Shown: positions 1-7,913 of the stretch, piece by piece | Numbering within the stretch: the first letter of the stretch is position 1 | How the letters are laid out: every line of letters begins with the position of its first letter | DNA from: Pseudoxanthomonas helianthi | Lineage (GTDB): Bacteria > Pseudomonadota > Gammaproteobacteria > Xanthomonadales > Xanthomonadaceae | Direction: 5' to 3' | DNA: 64,000 nt | Assembly (NCBI RefSeq): GCF_017939625.1 | Contig: NZ_JAGKTC010000001.1 | Span: forward strand, 714,519-778,518 | Translations under genes and position numbers: made by a program | Notes under the pieces: model-generated | What the model was told of the DNA's origin: nothing | Databases searched by the model: none | The model's input: the letters and a program-made list of their open reading frames with translations, nothing else

Positions 1-136
1 TCATCGTGAGCACGATGATGACGTTGCCGCCGGCGTCGCCCAGGCCGTATCCGATCTTCTCGCGCAGGGCCAGGCGCTGCATGGAGCCCACCCTTGCGCT
101 GGCCACGGGTGGGCTTGCGGCTGTTTCCACGGTCAC
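1..136 (-). CDS. GPH/MelB-type sugar:cation symporter, N-terminal fragment
   Basis: This is the first 45 codons of a gene that runs off the left edge. After a short hydrophilic leader it reads LREKIGYGLGDAGGNVI, the typical opening of glycoside-pentoside-hexuronide symporters (MelB, YicJ, XynB-like), followed by the start of the first membrane helix. The GTG at 136 is chosen because an AGGAGAAG ribosome site (complement of 141-148) lies at proper spacing; ATG at 82 is an alternative that would begin directly at the conserved part. It lies 67 bases after the yjfF-like stop on the same strand, so it is probably the last gene of the sugar operon and would give a second uptake route for a sugar or oligosaccharide. 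The substrate cannot be read from this fragment. Confidence 0.7.
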   Translation of the reverse strand, partial: MTVETAASPPVASARVGSMQRLALREKIGYGLGDAGGNVIIVLTM

Positions 137-203
137 GGGCCTTCTCCTACGGATCCAGCGGCTTGCGCGCTGCTCGACAAGCAGGCCATCTGCGCGCGCG
201 GCG

Positions 204-1211
204 TCATCGCTTTCTCCAGAACAGTTGCTGCAACAGGCAGAACACCAGCAGCAACGCGCCGATGGCGATCCGCGTCCACCAGGAACTCAGTTCGCCGTCG
301 AACGAAATCAGGGTCTGGATCACCCCGAGCACCAGCACCCCGGCAAGCGTGCCGGCCACGTAGCCGCTGCCGCCGCTCAACAGGGTTCCGCCGATCACCA
401 CCGCGGCAATCGCATCGAGCTCCAGTCCGGCCGCATGCTGGCTGTAACCCGAGAGCATGTAGAACGTATAGACCACGCCCGCCAGTGCAGCACAGAACCC
501 GCTCAACGCGTAGACCTTGATCGCAGCGGCGTCCACCGGCAAGCCCATCAGGCGAGCGGCGGTTTCGTTGCCGCCGATCGCATAGACCGTGCGACCAAAA
601 CGGGTCGTGGCGGCCAGCAACGCCCCTGCCGCCACCGCCAGCAACGCGATCACCGCGCCCACCGACAGGGTGTTGCCTCCGCCGACCGGTATGCGCAGGT
701 AGGCGACCGATGTCATGAAGGGGTGGTCGATGTCGATCGAATCCACGCTGATCAAGGTAGCCAGACCGCGGGCCATGAACATTCCGGCCAGGGTGACCAC
801 GAACGGCTGCAGGCGGAAACGCCGGATCAACACGCCCATCAGTGCACCGAAGCCGGCGCCCAACGCCAATACCAGCGCGATGGCCACGAGCGGATGCCAG
901 CCGTGGCGCTGGACCAATTGCGCCAGCAGTACCGTACTGAAGGCGACCACGGCGCCGACCGAGAGATCGATGCCGCCGCTCAGGATCACGAAGGTCATGC
1001 CAACCGCGACGATGCACAGGAAGGCGTTGTCGACCAGCAGGTTCAGGAAAACCTGCGGCGACAGGAACCCGTCATACAGGATGCCGCCGGCCCCGACCAT
1101 GGCGGCGAACAGCGCCAGCGTGGTCAACAGCGGAGCGTAGGCGGAGTTGCGTCGCCACCTGCCCTGCGCGCGCGCAGATGGGGTCGTGTCGGATCGAGCG
1201 AGCGCATTCAC
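204..1211 (-). CDS. yjfF: Sugar ABC transporter permease, YjfF-type
   Basis: A 335-residue inner-membrane permease of the BPD_transp_2 family (RbsC/YtfT/YjfF). It has about nine hydrophobic segments and the conserved stretch FVILSGGIDLSVGAVVAFS. The second half contains IGGNETAARLMGLPV, characteristic of the galactofuranose-type permeases. The start is GTG at 1211, whose bases overlap the ytfT stop (GTGA), indicating translational coupling. In E. coli YtfT and YjfF form the heteromeric channel of a furanose importer; two adjacent, non-identical permeases here match that. Loss of this subunit would be expected to stop uptake through the YtfQ/YtfR system. The exact sugar (galactofuranose or arabinofuranose type) is inferred from relatives only. 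Confidence 0.86.
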   Translation of the reverse strand: MNALARSDTTPSARAQGRWRRNSAYAPLLTTLALFAAMVGAGGILYDGFLSPQVFLNLLVDNAFLCIVAVGMTFVILSGGIDLSVGAVVAFSTVLLAQLVQRHGWHPLVAIALVLALGAGFGALMGVLIRRFRLQPFVVTLAGMFMARGLATLISVDSIDIDHPFMTSVAYLRIPVGGGNTLSVGAVIALLAVAAGALLAATTRFGRTVYAIGGNETAARLMGLPVDAAAIKVYALSGFCAALAGVVYTFYMLSGYSQHAAGLELDAIAAVVIGGTLLSGGSGYVAGTLAGVLVLGVIQTLISFDGELSSWWTRIAIGALLLVFCLLQQLFWRKR

Positions 1212-2275
1212 GACTGTCGTTCCCGTCCGTGGAAAGCCGTCAGCGTCCTGACCCAGGCGCGAAACTCGGGCGATTGCAGCAGCATCACCGCGAACACCAG
1301 CAAGGCCTTCACCACCATGTTGACCTGCGGGGGCACACCGACCGCATAAATCGTCGTGGTCAGGGTCTGGATGATCAACGCGCCGACCAGACTGCCGGCA
1401 AGGTGGAAACGCCCGCCGCCGAGCGCCGTTCCTCCCAGAGCCACGGCGAGAATCGCGTCCAGTTCCAGCAACAGTCCGGCGTTGTTGGCGTCGGCGCTGC
1501 TGACGTTGGAGCTGACCAGCAGGCCGGCCACCGATGCGGTGAGCGCGCAGGTCACGTAGGCCGCGATCGTGATCGCACGAGCGCGCACGCCTGCGACGTG
1601 GGCCGCCAGGGGGTTGTGACCGATGGATCGCACGAACAGACCCAGTGCCGTGCGCCGCAGCAGCCCTTGCAGCGACACGAACGCGCATGCCACGACGAAC
1701 AACGAGAACGGCACGCCGAGCAGGAAGCCCTTGCCGAGGAAGGCGTAAGGCGGGTAGTAGATGGTCAATACCTGGCCGCCGCTGAGCAACTGCGCGATGC
1801 CCCGGCCCGCGACCATCAATATCAATGTCGCCACGATCGGCTGCATGCCGACCGTGGCCACCAATACCCCATTCCACAATCCGCACAGCGCCCCGATCGC
1901 GAGCGCGGCGGCAATCGCCAGGAACAGCGGCACCAAGCCATCGCCCTGTTGTGGGCCAATGGTCCAAGCCGCGGCCGTGGCCGATATCGCCAGCACGGCG
2001 CCCACCGAAATGTCCAGGCCGCGTATCGCAATGACTAGGGTCATGCCCAGCGACACCAGCGCCAACGGCGCGGCGCGGTTGGCGATATCGACCAGATTGC
2101 CGTACAGATGTCCGTCGCGCCATTGCAAGGACAGGAACCCGGGATTCAACAATCCGTTGCCCAGCAGCAACAGCGCCAACGTCAGCAGGGGCCAGAACAA
2201 GGGCCAAGCCAGCCAGGCGCGTACCCGTTCCCACCTGGATGGCGGCGGACTGGTGTGCGGGCGAGTCGTTTCCAT
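1208..2275 (-). CDS. ytfT: Sugar ABC transporter permease, YtfT-type
   Basis: A 355-residue multi-spanning permease of the ribose/galactofuranose ABC family. The signature LVIAIRGLDISVGAVLAISA lies in the N-terminal third and FVRSIGHNPLAAHVAGV near the centre, both typical of YtfT. The long open frame extends far upstream, but ATG at 2275 is chosen because it falls 5 bases after the ATPase stop and opens directly onto the first cytoplasmic segment and helix. The stop overlaps the GTG of the next permease. It is presumed to pair with YjfF in the membrane and to be driven by the double ATPase encoded just upstream. Confidence 0.88.
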   Translation of the reverse strand: METTRPHTSPPPSRWERVRAWLAWPLFWPLLTLALLLLGNGLLNPGFLSLQWRDGHLYGNLVDIANRAAPLALVSLGMTLVIAIRGLDISVGAVLAISATAAAWTIGPQQGDGLVPLFLAIAAALAIGALCGLWNGVLVATVGMQPIVATLILMVAGRGIAQLLSGGQVLTIYYPPYAFLGKGFLLGVPFSLFVVACAFVSLQGLLRRTALGLFVRSIGHNPLAAHVAGVRARAITIAAYVTCALTASVAGLLVSSNVSSADANNAGLLLELDAILAVALGGTALGGGRFHLAGSLVGALIIQTLTTTIYAVGVPPQVNMVVKALLVFAVMLLQSPEFRAWVRTLTAFHGRERQS

Positions 2276-2280
2276 GGCCG

Positions 2281-3789
2281 TCAATCGCCCGCGATCATTG
2301 CCAGCACCCGCGGTTCGCCGCAACCACCCGGCAGTTCGCCGGCCTTGCCGCGTCCACGCATGACGGCGATGCGGTCGCACAGGCGCGCCAGTTCTTCCAC
2401 CTCGGCCGAAATGAACAGCACCGCCATGCCCTCGCGTGCGCGGCGCACCACTTCGGCCATCAGGTTCTGCTTGGCGGCGATGTCGATGCCGCGCGTCGGC
2501 TCGTCGAGGATCAGCAGCTTCGGATCGGTCGCCAGCCAACGCGCCAGCACGACCTTCTGCTGGTTGCCGCCCGAAAGCAGCCCGACCGGCGTTTCGATAT
2601 CCGCCGCCTTGATGTCCAGCGCCTCGATCAGTCGTCGCGCCAGTTCGTCCTGCTTCGCGCGCGACAGGAAGCGCTGCCATCCCAGCCGCGCCTGCAGCGC
2701 GAGCACGATGTTCTCGCGCACCGACAGGTCGGCGACGATGCCTTCGGTCTTGCGCTCTTCAGGGCACATCGCCAGACCAAGCCGCACGGCATCGGCCGGA
2801 TGGTGCAGCGCCACTTCTTCGCTCTCGATGCGCAGGCGCCCTTGTTTCGCGCGGTCCAGGCCGAACAGCAACCGGGCCAGTTCGGTGCGACCGGAGCCCA
2901 ACAGGCCGCCCAGCCCCAGCATTTCGCCGCGATGGATCTGCAGGTCGGTCGGATGAAGTTTTCCGCGCAGGCCGAGGCCTTGCGCGTCCAGGACGAGCGG
3001 GACATCCGCCCGGGCCGGCCCGGCTGCCTCAACGGGCTCGGCCAGCCGCACCTCCCGGCCGACCATCGCCGACACCAGCGCGGGTTGCGGCAATTCCGCC
3101 GCGACGTATTCGCCGACGAGGCGTCCGTTGCGCAGAACGGTAATGCGATCGCTGACCGCATAGACCTGGTCGAGGAAATGGGTGACGAACAGGATGGCCA
3201 TGCCACGCTCGCGCAGCTGCGCGAGGATGCGGAACAGCTCCCTGACTTCGCTCTCGTCCAGGCTCGACGTGGGCTCGTCGAGGATCAGCACGCGCGCCGA
3301 GACGCCCAGCGCGCGCGCGATGGCCACCATCTGCTGGATCGCCACCGGGAAACTTCCCAGCGGCGCGTCGACGTCGATGTCCAGGTGCAATTGCCGCAAC
3401 AGTTCGCGGGCTCCGCGCCGCACCAAGGCCCAGTCGATCGTGCCGAGCAGGCGGCGGCGCGGATAACGACCAGCGTACAGGTTCTCCGCGACCGAAAGAT
3501 TCGGGCACAGGTTCACTTCCTGGTACACCGTGCTGATGCCCGCCCGTTGCGCCTGCAGCGGGCTTTCCGGGGCGATTGGGCGGCCATCGATGCGCAGCTC
3601 GCCCTGGTCGGGGCGCTCCACGCCGGTCAACAACTTGATCAGGGTCGACTTGCCGGCCCCGTTCTGGCCCATCAGCGCGTGCACCTCACCGGGACGCAAG
3701 ACCAGATCGACGCGGTCCAGCGCCTTCGTCGCGCCGAAGCGCTTGCCCAACCCGCGCGCCTCCAGCACCACCGGCGAAGTCGACGGCAT
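2281..3789 (-). CDS. ytfR: Sugar ABC transporter ATP-binding protein (two ATPase domains), YtfR-type
   Basis: A 502-residue tandem ABC ATPase of the carbohydrate CUT2 class. Domain 1 has Walker A GQNGAGKST at residues 41-49 and Walker B LILDEPTSSLD. Domain 2 has the signature LSGGNQQKVVLARWLA and Walker B LILDEPTRGID. The signature in domain 1 is degenerate, as in other CUT2 ATPases. The chosen start, ATG at 3789, gives the usual 500-residue length; a longer upstream frame overlaps the binding-protein gene and is unlikely. It lies between the binding protein (8 bases upstream) and ytfT (5 bases downstream), so the operon order is ytfQ-ytfR-ytfT-yjfF as in E. coli. Confidence 0.92.
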   Translation of the reverse strand: MPSTSPVVLEARGLGKRFGATKALDRVDLVLRPGEVHALMGQNGAGKSTLIKLLTGVERPDQGELRIDGRPIAPESPLQAQRAGISTVYQEVNLCPNLSVAENLYAGRYPRRRLLGTIDWALVRRGARELLRQLHLDIDVDAPLGSFPVAIQQMVAIARALGVSARVLILDEPTSSLDESEVRELFRILAQLRERGMAILFVTHFLDQVYAVSDRITVLRNGRLVGEYVAAELPQPALVSAMVGREVRLAEPVEAAGPARADVPLVLDAQGLGLRGKLHPTDLQIHRGEMLGLGGLLGSGRTELARLLFGLDRAKQGRLRIESEEVALHHPADAVRLGLAMCPEERKTEGIVADLSVRENIVLALQARLGWQRFLSRAKQDELARRLIEALDIKAADIETPVGLLSGGNQQKVVLARWLATDPKLLILDEPTRGIDIAAKQNLMAEVVRRAREGMAVLFISAEVEELARLCDRIAVMRGRGKAGELPGGCGEPRVLAMIAGD

Positions 3790-3797
3790 GCCGTGCC

Positions 3798-4760
3798 TCA
3801 GTACTTTCGCTTCGGCAATTCGGCCGCGGCCTGGCTGGCGACGAACACGCCTTCCTCGACCACCACGCGCTTGGGCACGGGCTTGCCGGCATGCACGTCG
3901 CGCACCAGCTCGGCGAGGCGCGGGCCGAACAGCGGGTTGCATTCGACGGTGGCGTTCAATTTGCCCGCCTTCATCGCCTCGAATGCGCCCCGCACGCCGT
4001 CGATGGAAACGATGCGGATGTCCTGTCCCGGCTTCAGCCCCGCTTCCTCGATCGCCTGGATCGCGCCGATGGCCATATCGTCGTTGTGCGCGAACAGCAC
4101 GTCGATCTTGCCATCCTCCGCCTTGAGGAAGGCCTCCATGACCTCCTTGCCCTTGGCCCGGGTGAAGTCGCCGCTCTGCGAGCGAACGATCCGGAAGCGC
4201 GGGTCCGCGTCGATAATTTCATGGAAGCCTTTCATGCGATCGATGGCGGGCGCGGAGCCTACCGTGCCTTGCAGCTCGACCACCCGCATCGGTCCCGGCT
4301 TGCCTTCGCTGTCCTGCAGCAGCCAACGCGCGGCCTTGCGTCCTTCCTCGACGAAATCCGAACCGATGAAGGTCGCGTACAGCGAGTCATCGGACACCTT
4401 CACCGCACGATCGGTCAGCACCACCGGGATCCGCGCCGCCTTGGCTTCGCGCAACACGGTTTCCCAACCCGATTCGACCACGGGGGAGAACGCGATCACG
4501 TCCACGCGCTGGGCGATGAACGAGCGTAGCGCCTTGATCTGGTTTTCCTGTTTCTGCTGCGCATCGGAAAACTTCAGGTTGAAACCGGGCGCTTCCAGCG
4601 CCGCGCGCACCGACGCGGTATTGGCGGTACGCCATTCGCTTTCCGCCCCGACCTGGCTGAACCCGACGGTGATCCTGTCTGCCTGTCGGTCGGCGCCGCT
4701 CGGCGAGCAGCCGCACAGGACCAGCAACGACATCATTCCCAGCAAGAACGATTTTCCCAT
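3798..4760 (-). CDS. ytfQ: Periplasmic sugar-binding protein, YtfQ-type
   Basis: A 320-residue periplasmic-binding protein of Pfam Peripla_BP_4. The N terminus is a hydrophobic signal ending LLVLCGCS, so it is probably a lipoprotein anchored through Cys18 (some YtfQ relatives are simply cleaved). The mature part begins DRITVGFSQVGAESEWRTANT, which is very characteristic of YtfQ galactofuranose-binding proteins. Later segments (VLFAHNDDMAIGAIQA, IRIVSIDG) form the standard sugar-binding fold. A strong GGAGGA ribosome site precedes the ATG at 4760. It is the receptor of the importer encoded downstream. YtfQ is known to bind galactofuranose and other furanoses; arabinofuranose is the tempting substrate given the arabinonate-type dehydratase nearby, but this is inference. 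Confidence 0.92.
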   Translation of the reverse strand: MGKSFLLGMMSLLVLCGCSPSGADRQADRITVGFSQVGAESEWRTANTASVRAALEAPGFNLKFSDAQQKQENQIKALRSFIAQRVDVIAFSPVVESGWETVLREAKAARIPVVLTDRAVKVSDDSLYATFIGSDFVEEGRKAARWLLQDSEGKPGPMRVVELQGTVGSAPAIDRMKGFHEIIDADPRFRIVRSQSGDFTRAKGKEVMEAFLKAEDGKIDVLFAHNDDMAIGAIQAIEEAGLKPGQDIRIVSIDGVRGAFEAMKAGKLNATVECNPLFGPRLAELVRDVHAGKPVPKRVVVEEGVFVASQAAAELPKRKY

Positions 4761-4802
4761 GATCCTCCTCCCTTTACGGCCACCCAGTATCGCCGCCGTT
4801 GG

Positions 4803-5810
4803 CTACAGCGCACGGACGCCATGCAGCGCGAAGCCCGAGCCTATCGTGCTCAAGGTGTTGCGCAGTGGCGCGCCGAGATCGGGCAACTCCACTTCGAACA
4901 CATCGCCCGGCTCGGTGCGCACGCCGTCGGCGAAGCTCAGCGTGGCCGTGCCGAAGAAATGCAGATGGACGTCGCCCGGGCGACGGTGCTCGGCATACTT
5001 GAAATGGTGGTATTCCAGGTTGGCGATCGAATGGCACATGTTGGCCTCGCCGGTCAGGAACGGTTTTTCCCACAGCACGCGGTTGTCGCGCAGCACGCGG
5101 CTGGTGCCGCGCAGGTCGCGCGGGAGTTCGCCGACGCGCAATTCCGGCCCGATCGCGCAGGCGCGCAACTTGGAATGCGCGAGGTACAGGTAATTCTGGC
5201 GTTCGGTGACGTGATCGGAAAACTCGTTGCCGACGGCGAAACCCAGCCGGTGCGGCACGCGATCCGGGCCGATCAGGTACAGGCCGACCAGCTCCGGCTC
5301 CTCACTGCCGTCCAGGGCGAAATCCGGCGACGACAGCGCTGCGCCCGGGGCCGCGACGATGCCGCCGTCGCCCTTGTAGAACCATTCCGGCTGCGCGCCC
5401 GGCGCATCGCCTTGCGGAATGCCTCCTTCCACCCCCCACTGGAACATCCGCATCGAGTCGGTCAGCGTGCCGGCGTCGGATTGCTGCTTGAGGTTCTGGT
5501 GCATCGCGTCGCGGGCCGAAGCGCTGCCCAGGTGGGTCAGGCCGGTACCGGTGACCCGGCAATGCGCCGGATCGGCGTGGTGCAACGGGGTCAGCACGCG
5601 GCTTTCCGCAAGCAGCTGCGGGTAGTCGTAGCCGCCGCCCGTGCCATGCAGCGCAGCCTGCTGCTGCAGGCCACGACCGTTGCGGATGGCAAGCGTGGCC
5701 AAGTCGTAGGTGGAATCCACGCCATCCAGGGCCTGCACCCTTTGGCCTTGCGGATCGACGACGCCAACTCGCGTACCGCCGGTGTCGTCGAGAAACTGGA
5801 TCAAACGCAT
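4803..5810 (-). CDS. gguC: GguC/AraD1-family fumarylacetoacetate-hydrolase-fold protein
   Basis: A 335-residue protein of the AraD1/GguC branch of the FAH superfamily. It contains the family metal-site motif EEPEL and the C-terminal pattern GDVHLHFFGTATLSFADG. GguC was named in Agrobacterium as the third gene of the gguABC sugar operon; AraD1 proteins occur next to oxidative arabinose/galactose genes and may act on the 2-keto-3-deoxy-sugar acid, though that role is less certain. ATG at 5810 is chosen because the family begins MRLIQF and an AGGGTGG site lies 7 bases upstream; ATG at 5828 has no evident ribosome site. It heads the transporter operon, 42 bases before ytfQ, and is divergent from the LysR regulator. 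Confidence 0.83.
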   Translation of the reverse strand: MRLIQFLDDTGGTRVGVVDPQGQRVQALDGVDSTYDLATLAIRNGRGLQQQAALHGTGGGYDYPQLLAESRVLTPLHHADPAHCRVTGTGLTHLGSASARDAMHQNLKQQSDAGTLTDSMRMFQWGVEGGIPQGDAPGAQPEWFYKGDGGIVAAPGAALSSPDFALDGSEEPELVGLYLIGPDRVPHRLGFAVGNEFSDHVTERQNYLYLAHSKLRACAIGPELRVGELPRDLRGTSRVLRDNRVLWEKPFLTGEANMCHSIANLEYHHFKYAEHRRPGDVHLHFFGTATLSFADGVRTEPGDVFEVELPDLGAPLRNTLSTIGSGFALHGVRAL

Positions 5811-5909
5811 CGGGTTCCACCCTGCCATTGAAAAGTCAGCCCGGCCTGCCTGCCCGGGGCATGGCAGGGCGGTAGCGGCGACCCTGCGATAGTGGGCTGG
5901 AAATCGATA

Positions 5910-5934
5910 TGCGACAAATACATATTTCGTCGTA
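5910..5934. promoter_or_regulatory. Imperfect AT-rich inverted repeat in the gguC/LysR divergent promoter
   Basis: TGCGACAAAT and ATTTCGTCGTA are imperfectly complementary around a short centre, in an AT-rich island inside otherwise GC-rich DNA. It lies 35 bases before the LysR start and 100 bases before gguC. Such dyads between a LysR gene and its divergent target are the usual place for the operator. Binding of this regulator is inferred from position alone. Confidence 0.4.
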
Positions 5935-5968
5935 ATCTATATATATCCAATTATACGAAGCCGCCCAA

Positions 5969-6913
5969 ATGCATTCCGCCCCCTGGTTCATACGCGCGCG
6001 CCTCAAGACCCGCCAGCTGATGCTGCTGATCGCGATCGAGGAAGAGGGCAACATCCATCGCGCCGCCGAAGTGCTGAACATGTCCCAGCCGGCCGCTTCC
6101 AAGTTGCTCAAGGACCTGGAGGACATGCTGGGTGTGTCCTTGTTCGAACGCCTGCCGCGCGGCATGCGACCCTCATGGTACGGCGAGAGCATGATCCGCT
6201 ACGCCCGCATCGCCCTGTCCAGCCTGGGCGCGGCCGGGGCGGAGATCGAGGCGTTGAAGGCCGGTCGCGCCGGTACCGTGTCGATCGGATCGATCGCTGG
6301 CCCTGCGATCAGCCTGCTGCCCATCGCGCTGGCCCGGATCTCCCAGGCCAATCCCGACCTGCAGGTCTCCCTGCTGGTGGAGAGCAGCGACGTGCTGCTG
6401 GAACGGCTGGAACAGAACCGCCTGGACCTGATGGTAGGCCGCCTGTTCGCGCGCCACGACAAGCGCAACCTGCAATACGAAGCGCTGGCCGAGGAGGACA
6501 TCTGCGTCATCGCGCGGCCGGAGCATCCGATTTTCTCCCTGTCCCGTCCCGGACTCGACGATCTGGCCAGGGCCATGTGGATCGTGCCGCCGGAAGGCAG
6601 CGTGCTGCGCCATCGCTTCGAACTGATGTTCCAGAGCGCCGGCCTGCAGGCCCCGCAGCGGGTCATCGGCACCGCCGCACTGCTGTTCCTGACCAAGATG
6701 CTGCAGGAAAGCGATTACCTGGCGGTGGTGCCGCTGGATGTGGCCCGGCACTACGCCGACTTCGGCATGGTCGGGATCGTGCCGGTGGAACTGTCCTGCA
6801 AGATGGATTCGTTCGGGATCGTCACCCGCACCGATTGGCTGCTTTCGCCGGGCGCGCAGATCGCGCTGCAGGCATTGCGCGATGCGGCCAGCGAAACCTA
6901 CGCCCCGCTCTAG
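5969..6913 (+). CDS. LysR-family regulator, GbpR-like
   Basis: A 314-residue LysR-type transcription factor. The winged helix-turn-helix occupies residues 10-70 (LKTRQLMLLIAIEEEGNIHRAAEVLNMSQPAASK is split by the recognition helix), followed by a periplasmic-binding-protein-like effector domain. The N-terminal form resembles GbpR, the regulator that responds to galactose or arabinose and controls the sugar-binding protein and ggu genes in Agrobacterium. It is transcribed away from the gguC-ytfQRT operon and convergently towards the SDR gene (21 bases between stop codons). Its likely targets are the gguC operon and the dehydrogenase/dehydratase pair; the sugar or its acid derivative is the likely inducer. 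Family assignment is firm, specificity is inferred. Confidence 0.88.
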   Translation: MHSAPWFIRARLKTRQLMLLIAIEEEGNIHRAAEVLNMSQPAASKLLKDLEDMLGVSLFERLPRGMRPSWYGESMIRYARIALSSLGAAGAEIEALKAGRAGTVSIGSIAGPAISLLPIALARISQANPDLQVSLLVESSDVLLERLEQNRLDLMVGRLFARHDKRNLQYEALAEEDICVIARPEHPIFSLSRPGLDDLARAMWIVPPEGSVLRHRFELMFQSAGLQAPQRVIGTAALLFLTKMLQESDYLAVVPLDVARHYADFGMVGIVPVELSCKMDSFGIVTRTDWLLSPGAQIALQALRDAASETYAPL

Positions 6914-6934
6914 CCCACCGGACCACCGCCGGCG

Positions 6935-7744
6935 TCAGGACCAACCGGCGTCGACGACGAACTCCTGCGCGGTGCACGCGCGCGACTGATCCGAGGCCAG
7001 GAACAGCACCATCGCGGCGATGTCCTCCGGCAACACCTTGTCCGGCAGGCACTGGTTGCGCTTCAGTTCGCGCTCGCCCTCTTCGTCCAGCCATAGTTCG
7101 ATCTGGCGCTGGGTCATCACCCAGCCCGGCGTGACCACGTTGACGCGAATGCGGGACGCTCCCAGCTCGCGCGCGAGGCCGCGGGTCAAGCCGTTCACCG
7201 ACGACTTGGCCGTGGCGTAGACCGGATAGCCGCCGGTCTTGGTCTGCCAGCCGGTGGATCCCAGGTTGACGATGGAACCGCCGCCCAGCCGCTGCATGCC
7301 AGGCACCACCGACTGGATCGCGAAGAACGCGGGACGCTGATTGATCGCGACGCGCCGGTCCCAGTATTCCGGGGTGACCTCGGCCAGCGCATGGCGATCG
7401 TCGCTGCCGACGTTGTTGACCAGGACGTGGAAGTCGCCCAGTTCGGACGCGGCGTCGGCGATGGCCTGCTGCAGCGCGGCCACATCGACCACATCGCAGC
7501 GTCGCTGCCAGGGTTTCGGATGTCCTTCCGCGGCGATGCGATCCGCGAGCGCCGCGCCGGCCTCCGTGGCCACGTCGACGAACGCCACCTGCGCGCCCTG
7601 GCGGGCGAAAGCCTCGACCAGCGCCGCGCCGATGCCACTGCCTCCGCCAGTGATGAACACCCGTCGCCCCGACAGCTCGGGATAGCGGGCCCGTCCGATG
7701 GACAGGGTCTCCGCCGGTAGCTCCGCGGTGTCTGGATGCTGCAT
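6935..7744 (-). CDS. SDR-family sugar 1-dehydrogenase (probable)
   Basis: A 269-residue classical short-chain dehydrogenase. The NAD(P) motif TGGGSGIG is at residues 32-39, NNVG at 110-113, the catalytic Ser at 163 and Tyr176/Lys180 in YATAK. Its closest functional setting is that of aldose dehydrogenases that oxidise the anomeric carbon of galactose, arabinose or xylose to the lactone, the first step of non-phosphorylating sugar oxidation. The divergent neighbours (dehydratase and lactonase) supply the following steps, which supports the assignment. A role on another secondary alcohol cannot be excluded from sequence alone. Confidence 0.8.
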   Translation of the reverse strand: MQHPDTAELPAETLSIGRARYPELSGRRVFITGGGSGIGAALVEAFARQGAQVAFVDVATEAGAALADRIAAEGHPKPWQRRCDVVDVAALQQAIADAASELGDFHVLVNNVGSDDRHALAEVTPEYWDRRVAINQRPAFFAIQSVVPGMQRLGGGSIVNLGSTGWQTKTGGYPVYATAKSSVNGLTRGLARELGASRIRVNVVTPGWVMTQRQIELWLDEEGERELKRNQCLPDKVLPEDIAAMVLFLASDQSRACTAQEFVVDAGWS

Positions 7745-7769
7745 TTGAGGGCCTCCGAATGGTTCGCGA

Positions 7770-7793
7770 ATCGATGAATATATTTATATCGAT
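7770..7793. promoter_or_regulatory. ATCGAT...ATCGAT palindrome in the divergent SDR/dehydratase promoter
   Basis: ATCGAT is repeated in inverted orientation on both sides of a 12-base AT-rich centre. It lies 25 bases before the SDR start and about 120 bases before the dehydratase start, in the only AT-rich part of the gap. Together with the dyad at 5910-5934 it is a candidate site for the local LysR regulator. Confidence 0.4.
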
Positions 7794-7913
7794 AACGCGT
7801 AAATTGTTATTTTTACAGTATCAATATGCCCTGTAGCATCGCCGGCGTAAAGCACCCAATGCCTAGGCACGATCAATCGCCTTTCGCCCGCCGGCCACAG
7901 GATTCGCCCCTCT

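Noticed and set aside
2239-5193. A 984-codon plus-strand open frame opposite the ABC transporter and gguC genes
   Set aside because: It is antisense to clearly recognisable ytfR, ytfQ and gguC genes, has low-complexity Arg/Ala/Gln-rich sequence and no domain. It is a GC-rich shadow frame.
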